Source of the DNA: Parapedobacter tibetensis
GTDB lineage: Bacteria > Bacteroidota > Bacteroidia > Sphingobacteriales > Sphingobacteriaceae
DNA length: 64,000 nucleotides
Assembly (NCBI RefSeq): GCF_024704835.1
Contig: NZ_JAMXBE010000017.1
Span: 1-64,000, forward strand
Reading direction: 5' to 3'
The translations under genes and the position numbers were made by a program. Below, piece after piece: positions 59,019 to 64,000 of the stretch; within the stretch, counting starts at the first letter, position 1; each line of letters opens with the position of its first letter. The notes beneath the pieces are model-generated. The model was given only the letters and a program-made list of their open reading frames with translations, was not told the origin of the DNA and did not search any database.

Positions 59019-59681
59019 ATGAACATAGGCCAAGTCATAGCAGATCGCGATTATGCGATAATTCCTACAGATAGCGTCCGATACACATTGGACAAAATGG
59101 CCGATTTCCAGTTGGCCCAATTGCCCGTGATAAAGGATGACCTTTTTCTTGGGCTCCTATCCTATGAAACGCTGGCCGAACACGCAAATGTGGATGACAG
59201 CATCGAACAGGCCGACGTAACCTATCAGCAGGTCCATGTTTATGATACCCAACACATTTATGACGCCATTCTATTTTTCCAAATCCATCAAGTAGATATC
59301 CTACCCGTATTGGATGACGAACATAGTTACCTAGGCGCAGTTACCCCGCTTGATTTGATTATTGCGTTGAGCCAAACCATGTCCATCCACCAACCCGGCG
59401 GAATCGTTGTGCTGGAAATGGGACATAATGATAATGCATTATCGCATATCGCGCATATCGTTGAATCGGATAATGCCCAGATACTAAACTCTTATGTGCA
59501 GGCCTCTTCGGATTCTTCTCGGTTAGAGGTCACTATAAAAATCAATAAATCAGACATCTCATCCATTGTTGCCGCTTTTCTTAGACATGATTACACGATC
59601 AAAGCTACTTACAACGATGAAAATAGTCACGACAACTCCCGCGACCGCTATGAGCAGCTGATGAATTATATCAATATGTAG
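59019..59681 (+). CDS. CBS-domain protein
   Basis: 220 residues: two CBS repeats (IGQVIADRDYAIIPTDSVRY, LAQLPVIKDDLFLGLLSYE; DAILFFQIHQVDILPVLDDE, YLGAVTPLDLIIALS), then an ACT-like tail from about residue 130 (GIVVLEMGHNDNALSHIAHI). It probably binds adenine nucleotides and regulates something; no partner enzyme is apparent. It stands 6 bases before nadK, with which it is surely co-transcribed, so a link to NAD(P) or energy status is possible (inference). Confidence 0.88.
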   Translation: MNIGQVIADRDYAIIPTDSVRYTLDKMADFQLAQLPVIKDDLFLGLLSYETLAEHANVDDSIEQADVTYQQVHVYDTQHIYDAILFFQIHQVDILPVLDDEHSYLGAVTPLDLIIALSQTMSIHQPGGIVVLEMGHNDNALSHIAHIVESDNAQILNSYVQASSDSSRLEVTIKINKSDISSIVAAFLRHDYTIKATYNDENSHDNSRDRYEQLMNYINM

Positions 59682-59687
59682 TTATAT

Positions 59688-60572
59688 ATGAAGGTAGCGA
59701 TTTACGGCAGGGAATTCCATCCATCGGTCATACCCTATGTACAACATTTATTTGATTCATTGGTTGCAAAAGATACGGAACTATGGATTTATGAAGATTT
59801 CCACCAATTTTTGGAACAACAGGTTGAATGTCCACAAAAACTAAACACCTACTCCATTCACCATCAATTGCCTGACGACATCGGTTTTATGCTAAGTCTT
59901 GGGGGTGATGGCACCATGCTGGCCGCGGTAGCCATTGTGGGCGATTCAGGGATACCTGTGGCAGGCATTAACTTTGGTAGGCTTGGCTTCTTGGCCAGCA
60001 TCAACAAAGACGAAATCGAAACCTCCATAGATGCCATTCTGCATGGCGAATACAATATTCAAAAACGGACACTCTTGGCGGTACAATCCGATCAAACTGC
60101 GCTGTTCGACGGCAACCATTTCGCACTCAACGACATCACGCTTTTCAAGTATGACAGCTCGGCAATGATTACGGTAAAAGCCTACCTCGATGGCGAGTCC
60201 TTGAATGCCTATTGGGCGGATGGTATCATTGCGGCCACTCCTACTGGATCCACGGCTTATTCACTGAGTTGTGGGGGCCCCATCATCATGCCTGGGAGTG
60301 GAAACTTCGTCATCACCCCCATATCCCCACATAACCTCAATGTAAGGCCCGTAGTTATTTCGGACGATATGGAACTGGATTTGGAAATCGAAAGCCGTAG
60401 CGGTAAATTCCTGCTTTCATGCGATTCCAAGACAGCTGCCATTTCCACGGATGTAAGGCTTAAGATTACCAGGGCTCATTTCCAGGTGAACCTTATCCGG
60501 CTTAAAAATTACAGTTATTTCTCCAACCTACGCAACAAGTTACTTTGGGGGCTCGATGCCCGCAATTATTAA
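59688..60572 (+). CDS. nadK: NAD kinase
   Basis: 294 residues. The ATP/NAD-kinase signature GGDGTMLAA follows LSL near residue 70; IPVAGINFGRLGFLA and the NAD-site region TPTGSTAYSLSCGGPI are typical. It phosphorylates NAD to NADP in the cytoplasm. Downstream is a large inverted repeat (60577-60689). Confidence 0.96.
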   Translation: MKVAIYGREFHPSVIPYVQHLFDSLVAKDTELWIYEDFHQFLEQQVECPQKLNTYSIHHQLPDDIGFMLSLGGDGTMLAAVAIVGDSGIPVAGINFGRLGFLASINKDEIETSIDAILHGEYNIQKRTLLAVQSDQTALFDGNHFALNDITLFKYDSSAMITVKAYLDGESLNAYWADGIIAATPTGSTAYSLSCGGPIIMPGSGNFVITPISPHNLNVRPVVISDDMELDLEIESRSGKFLLSCDSKTAAISTDVRLKITRAHFQVNLIRLKNYSYFSNLRNKLLWGLDARNY

Positions 60573-60576
60573 GTTA

Positions 60577-60689
60577 TTTGCTAATTCGCTGTTCGTTTAT
60601 TCCCATTGCGCAACAGTAAAATGCAAATTCGCGATTAGGCGAATAGGCAAATCAGCAAACAGCGAATAAGCAAACAGCGAGTAAGCAAA
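60577..60689. repeat. Long imperfect inverted repeat with internal direct repeats
   Basis: The 26-base arm at 60577-60602 pairs with 60664-60689 at 22 of 26 positions. Around the right arm, agcaaacagcga recurs about every 16 bases. It lies directly after nadK and before porG. It could act as a terminator or 3' mRNA stabiliser, or be a degenerate intergenic repeat; no U-tract is seen. Confidence 0.6.
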
Positions 60690-60732
60690 AAATATTCTAT
60701 CTTTACCCCCTTTCAGTAAAACCGTCATCACT

Positions 60733-61521
60733 GTGCATAAGGGAATCGTCATGTTGCTTATCGCTCTCGGCCTCACAGCCTCACGTGTCAATGCACAGGA
60801 ATGGGAATTCGGGGCCCTAGCCGGTGTTTCCGGATACATGGGCGACCTCAATCCCGAAAATCCGCTGGCTTATAATGATTGGTCCGCTGCTGCCTTTGTC
60901 AAATATAACCTCAATCACACTTGGGGCATAAGGGGAAATTTTGCATATGCGAATATCTTCGCTTATGATATCGACTCGCGGGTAGTACAACGACAAGAGC
61001 GTAACCTAAATTTCTTCGGAAATGTGATGGAGGCATCATTACTTGTAGACTTCAATTTCTTCAAGTGGTTACCACAACGGGGCCGCATCGTATATACCCC
61101 CTACATCTTCGCCGGGGTTGGCGGAACGCTATTTGAGCCGAAATGGTATGATTTCAACACCAATGTAGTGAAACTCCGGGAATATCAAACAGAAGATAAA
61201 GCATATAGTAATCGTTCGATAAGCATCCCGTTTGGTGCAGGATTCAAATACAACTTGCGAGGCCCTTGGTCCATAGGTGTAGAAATAGGGTATCGATTGG
61301 CATTGACGGATTACCTGGATGATGTGAGCGGTTTTTACCCTGACTTCAATTACGCCAATAAATACAATAATCTCCGTATCTATTTAGCAGATCCTTCGCC
61401 GACAAATATGGCCACCCCCAACACCCAACGTGGTGATGGACGTCCTTACGATTCCTACATGGTTGCCGGCCTCACGGTGTCGTATACGATCTTCAAAGGA
61501 GGATGCCCAGAATGGCGATAA
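60733..61521 (+). CDS. porG: PorG-like (DUF6089) outer-membrane protein
   Basis: 262 residues from a GTG start at 60733 with signal peptide ending ASRVNAQ; ATG 60751 would truncate the signal. The mature barrel starts WEFGALAGVSGYMGDLNPEN and ends TVSYTIFKGGCPEWR, the DUF6089/PorG family, an accessory barrel of type IX secretion. The gene order porG-uppS-bamA matches that of Porphyromonas gingivalis, which supports the name. Confidence 0.82.
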   Translation: MHKGIVMLLIALGLTASRVNAQEWEFGALAGVSGYMGDLNPENPLAYNDWSAAAFVKYNLNHTWGIRGNFAYANIFAYDIDSRVVQRQERNLNFFGNVMEASLLVDFNFFKWLPQRGRIVYTPYIFAGVGGTLFEPKWYDFNTNVVKLREYQTEDKAYSNRSISIPFGAGFKYNLRGPWSIGVEIGYRLALTDYLDDVSGFYPDFNYANKYNNLRIYLADPSPTNMATPNTQRGDGRPYDSYMVAGLTVSYTIFKGGCPEWR

Positions 61522-61532
61522 AATTTTTCTAT

Positions 61533-61540
61533 TAACTTTG
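61533..61540 (+). promoter_or_regulatory. Candidate -7 box (TAACTTTG) for uppS-bamA
   Basis: An exact TAnnTTTG match 13 bases before ATG 61554. Confidence 0.35.
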
Positions 61541-61553
61541 CACAAAAATTGCA

Positions 61554-62297
61554 ATGAATATCAAGGATACGATAGATAAGTCGCGCCTACCCCAACATGT
61601 AGCCATCATTATGGATGGCAATGGCCGCTGGGCAAAAGAACGGGGTAAGCTGCGGGTGTTTGGCCACAAAAACGGTGTGGCGGCCGTACGTGATACTGTG
61701 GAAGGTGCAGTTGAAATTGGCATCAAGTACCTCACGCTTTACGCGTTCTCCACGGAAAATTGGAACCGTCCGAAGTTGGAGGTATCTGCACTGATGGAGC
61801 TACTCGTAAACACGATTAATAAGGAGACTAAAACCCTCATGGACAACGGCGTAAAACTCAATGCAATAGGCGACTTGAAGCAATTGCCACCCAAATGCCA
61901 TAAACAACTCCATGAAGCCATGAATAAAACTGCCGGCAATTCCAATAGTACACTGACCTTGGCATTGAGCTACAGCGCACGTTGGGAAATCACCGAAGCC
62001 GCGCGGCAATTGGCCAATCAGGTCCAATTAGGCCTCATCAATCCAGGTGATATCGATGAAAATCTTTTTGCGCAACACCTTACCATGCCCGATATACCAG
62101 ATCCCGAATTGCTGATACGTACCAGTGGCGAACAACGCATCAGCAACTACCTGCTGTGGCAATTGGCCTATTCCGAATTGTACTTCACCGATAAAATGTG
62201 GCCAGAATTCAGGAGAAACGACCTGTTCGAGGCCGTCTATGCCTATCAAAAACGGGAGCGACGTTTCGGACGCACCAGCGAGCAATTGGTTCCTTAA
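61554..62297 (+). CDS. uppS: Isoprenyl transferase (undecaprenyl diphosphate synthase)
   Basis: 247 residues. The cis-prenyltransferase motifs are intact: HVAIIMDGNGRWAKERG (catalytic Asp), FSTENWNRP, and IRTSGEQRISNYLLWQLAYSE near the C-terminus. It makes the C55 carrier lipid for peptidoglycan and surface glycans. Start at ATG 61554. Confidence 0.96.
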   Translation: MNIKDTIDKSRLPQHVAIIMDGNGRWAKERGKLRVFGHKNGVAAVRDTVEGAVEIGIKYLTLYAFSTENWNRPKLEVSALMELLVNTINKETKTLMDNGVKLNAIGDLKQLPPKCHKQLHEAMNKTAGNSNSTLTLALSYSARWEITEAARQLANQVQLGLINPGDIDENLFAQHLTMPDIPDPELLIRTSGEQRISNYLLWQLAYSELYFTDKMWPEFRRNDLFEAVYAYQKRERRFGRTSEQLVP

Positions 62298-62402
62298 CCC
62301 CTGTACAGGTCATGATTGTGTCGAAGCAATTTTTTAAAAATAATGCCTTTTAACAAAAATTAACAACTGTTTGACGTACTTTAGCGGCGATAAATTAGTT
62401 AG

Positions 62403-64000
62403 ATGAAGCGGATAATTTTTTTTGCACTTGTTACCCTATTTACAGCACAGGCTGTAATGGCCCAGCAGAACGGTAGACCTATAGGCGATTCAGATGAATT
62501 CAGCTACCTCAACCCCCAAAATTACATCATAGGAAGTGTTTCTGTGAGCGGTACGGAATATCTTGACAACGATGTAATCATCACCATCTCCAAATTGGTG
62601 GTCGGCCAACGGATAGAGGTGCCAAGCGATGCTACGTCCAACGTGGTGAAAAACTTGATGGACCAAGGCCTTTTTGACGATGTGGAACTCTATGCCGATG
62701 CGGTGAGGGAAGATTCCATCTTCTTCAACATCCATGTAGTAGAGCGGCCACGGCTTACCCGCATCGACATTGAAGGGCTGAGTAAAAGCCAAACCGAAGA
62801 AGTACGCAAACAGCTGAATGAAAATACGGGTAAAATCGTGAACCAGAATCTCATGAACACTACCCGGAATACCATTACGCGTTTTTTAAGCGAAAAAGGA
62901 TACCTCTATCCAGAGATCACGATGGCGCCCACCAAAGATTCCGCCCAAGTGAATAATCAGATTTTGATGGTCAATGTAGACCGCAATAGCAAAGTACGCG
63001 CCCACCGTATTAATTTTACGGGCAATGAGGAGTTTACACAACCTCAACTCCGCAAGTTCTTCAAGGGCGTGAAGCAACGCACATGGTGGAGAATTACCGG
63101 TCCGGGCAAATTCAAGGAAGAAAAGTACAAGGAAGCCAAGGAAAACCTGATCGCCAAAATGCACGCCCGTGGTTATCGCGATGCAGAAATATTGAAAGAT
63201 ACGGTGTATAAATACAACAACCGGAATGTTATCATAGATATCGACCTTTATGAAGGGCCAAAATATTATTTCGGCAACATCGCTTGGCAGGGGAATGCTA
63301 AATTTTCGGATTCTATCCTGAATGTTATTTTGGGCATTGAAAAAGGTGAAGTATTTAGCGAGGAAAAACTGATAACCAAATTGATGGGTCCCACGAGGAA
63401 CAGCGATGATATCTCTTCCTTGTACCTTAATGATGGTTACCTTACCTTCACAGTGGATCCCGTACAAACGAAAATATACAATGATACAATAGACCTGGAT
63501 TTGCGCATTTATGAGGGTGCTCAATTCACCGTCAACAATATCATACTTAAGGGCAATGACGTAACCAATGACCGCGTGTTGCTACGGTCTATCTACACCA
63601 AACCAGGGCAGAAATTCTCCAAAGATCTACTCATGCGAAGTACGCGTGAAATCGCCCAGTTGGGTAACTTTGACGAACAGAAAACCAATCCGGTACCCAC
63701 TAATCTTAACCACTCCGAGGGAACCGTGGATATTGAATACAATGTGGCCGAAAAACCCTCCGATCAAGTAGAGTTATCCGGTGGTTTTGGTGCCGGTCAG
63801 GTAATCGGTACATTAGGGCTCACTTTTAATAATTTCTCCACCCGCAACCTGTTTGACAAAAAAGCGTGGAAACCACTGCCCCGCGGAGACGGACAGAAGC
63901 TGAGCATCCGTGGGCAAACTAGTGGCAAACGATATCAGTCATATAGTCTCTCGTTTTCAGAGCCTTGGTTGGGAGGCAAAAAACCTATTTATTTTGGCGT
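62403..64000 (+). CDS. bamA: BamA outer-membrane assembly factor, 3' end outside window
   Basis: The frame is open from ATG 62403 to the window end (532 codons), so the C-terminal barrel is cut off. Signal peptide MKRIIFFALVTLFTAQAVMA. Then come five POTRA-like repeats (for example GSVSVSGTEYLDNDVIITIS; RHRINFTGNEEFTQPQLRKF-like AHRINFTGNEEFTQ; FGNIAWQGNAKFSDSILNVI; FTVNNIILKGNDVTNDRVLL) and the start of the barrel (VELSGGFGAGQVIGTLGLTF). It inserts barrel proteins, among them the SusC proteins here, into the outer membrane. Starts 105 bases after uppS. Confidence 0.95.
   Translation, partial: MKRIIFFALVTLFTAQAVMAQQNGRPIGDSDEFSYLNPQNYIIGSVSVSGTEYLDNDVIITISKLVVGQRIEVPSDATSNVVKNLMDQGLFDDVELYADAVREDSIFFNIHVVERPRLTRIDIEGLSKSQTEEVRKQLNENTGKIVNQNLMNTTRNTITRFLSEKGYLYPEITMAPTKDSAQVNNQILMVNVDRNSKVRAHRINFTGNEEFTQPQLRKFFKGVKQRTWWRITGPGKFKEEKYKEAKENLIAKMHARGYRDAEILKDTVYKYNNRNVIIDIDLYEGPKYYFGNIAWQGNAKFSDSILNVILGIEKGEVFSEEKLITKLMGPTRNSDDISSLYLNDGYLTFTVDPVQTKIYNDTIDLDLRIYEGAQFTVNNIILKGNDVTNDRVLLRSIYTKPGQKFSKDLLMRSTREIAQLGNFDEQKTNPVPTNLNHSEGTVDIEYNVAEKPSDQVELSGGFGAGQVIGTLGLTFNNFSTRNLFDKKAWKPLPRGDGQKLSIRGQTSGKRYQSYSLSFSEPWLGGKKPIYFG

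Overview
The window looks like chromosome from a Bacteroidota bacterium of the Sphingobacteriaceae type. The reasons are SusC/SusD pairs, a hybrid two-component sensor, type IX secretion genes (porT, porG), TAnnTTTG promoter boxes, weak ribosome binding sites, a MurA with Asp in place of the catalytic Cys, and a glycine-lipid gene pair. It is not a plasmid or phage: no transposase, integrase or phage gene was recognised.

Left part (1-5.7 kb, GC-rich). A minus-strand operon holds a transglutaminase-like lipoprotein, an O-antigen-ligase-like membrane protein split by an in-frame TAG, and a lipoprotein that runs off the window. It is followed by a dense array of 21-bp units arranged in perfect 147-bp higher-order repeats.

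Pectin region (5.7-36.5 kb). Two paralogous modules lie head to tail on the minus strand. Module 1 reads HTCS sensor, SusC, SusD, DUF5123-type beta-helix lipoprotein, gutted PL1, intact CE8 pectin methylesterase, second PL1, GH28 polygalacturonase, GH95. Module 2 reads SusC, SusD, DUF5123-type lipoprotein, CE12 acetylesterase, intact PL1, wrecked CE8, with a divergent LacI regulator at its head. Together they would bind, demethylate, deacetylate, cleave and import homogalacturonan and side-chain fragments. The decay is reciprocal: the PL1 is lost in module 1 and the CE8 in module 2. Module 1 is clearly lower in GC than its flanks. The change falls inside the GH95 gene on one side and next to the CE8 pseudogene on the other, which suggests a recombined import.

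Right part (36.5-64 kb). This is ordinary core genome: a YbiT-like ABC-F ATPase, holA, clpP-clpX, AMP nucleosidase, cystathionine beta-synthase, yceI, uvrD-DUF4290-murA, dnaB, menG-porT, an SDR, yqeY, glsB-glsA, a CBS protein-nadK, and porG-uppS-bamA. Between 38.2 and 39.8 kb is a small graveyard: an ECF sigma remnant, an antitoxin beside a frameshifted RelE-like toxin, and a ComM fragment.

Regulatory observations include a 22-bp near-identical site shared by the LacI/SusC2 divergent region and the transglutaminase operon 30 kb away, and a spaced direct repeat upstream of SusC1 that resembles a site upstream of the PL1 gene. All family calls come from reading motifs; no database search was run. 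GC statements are hand counts of sampled lines.
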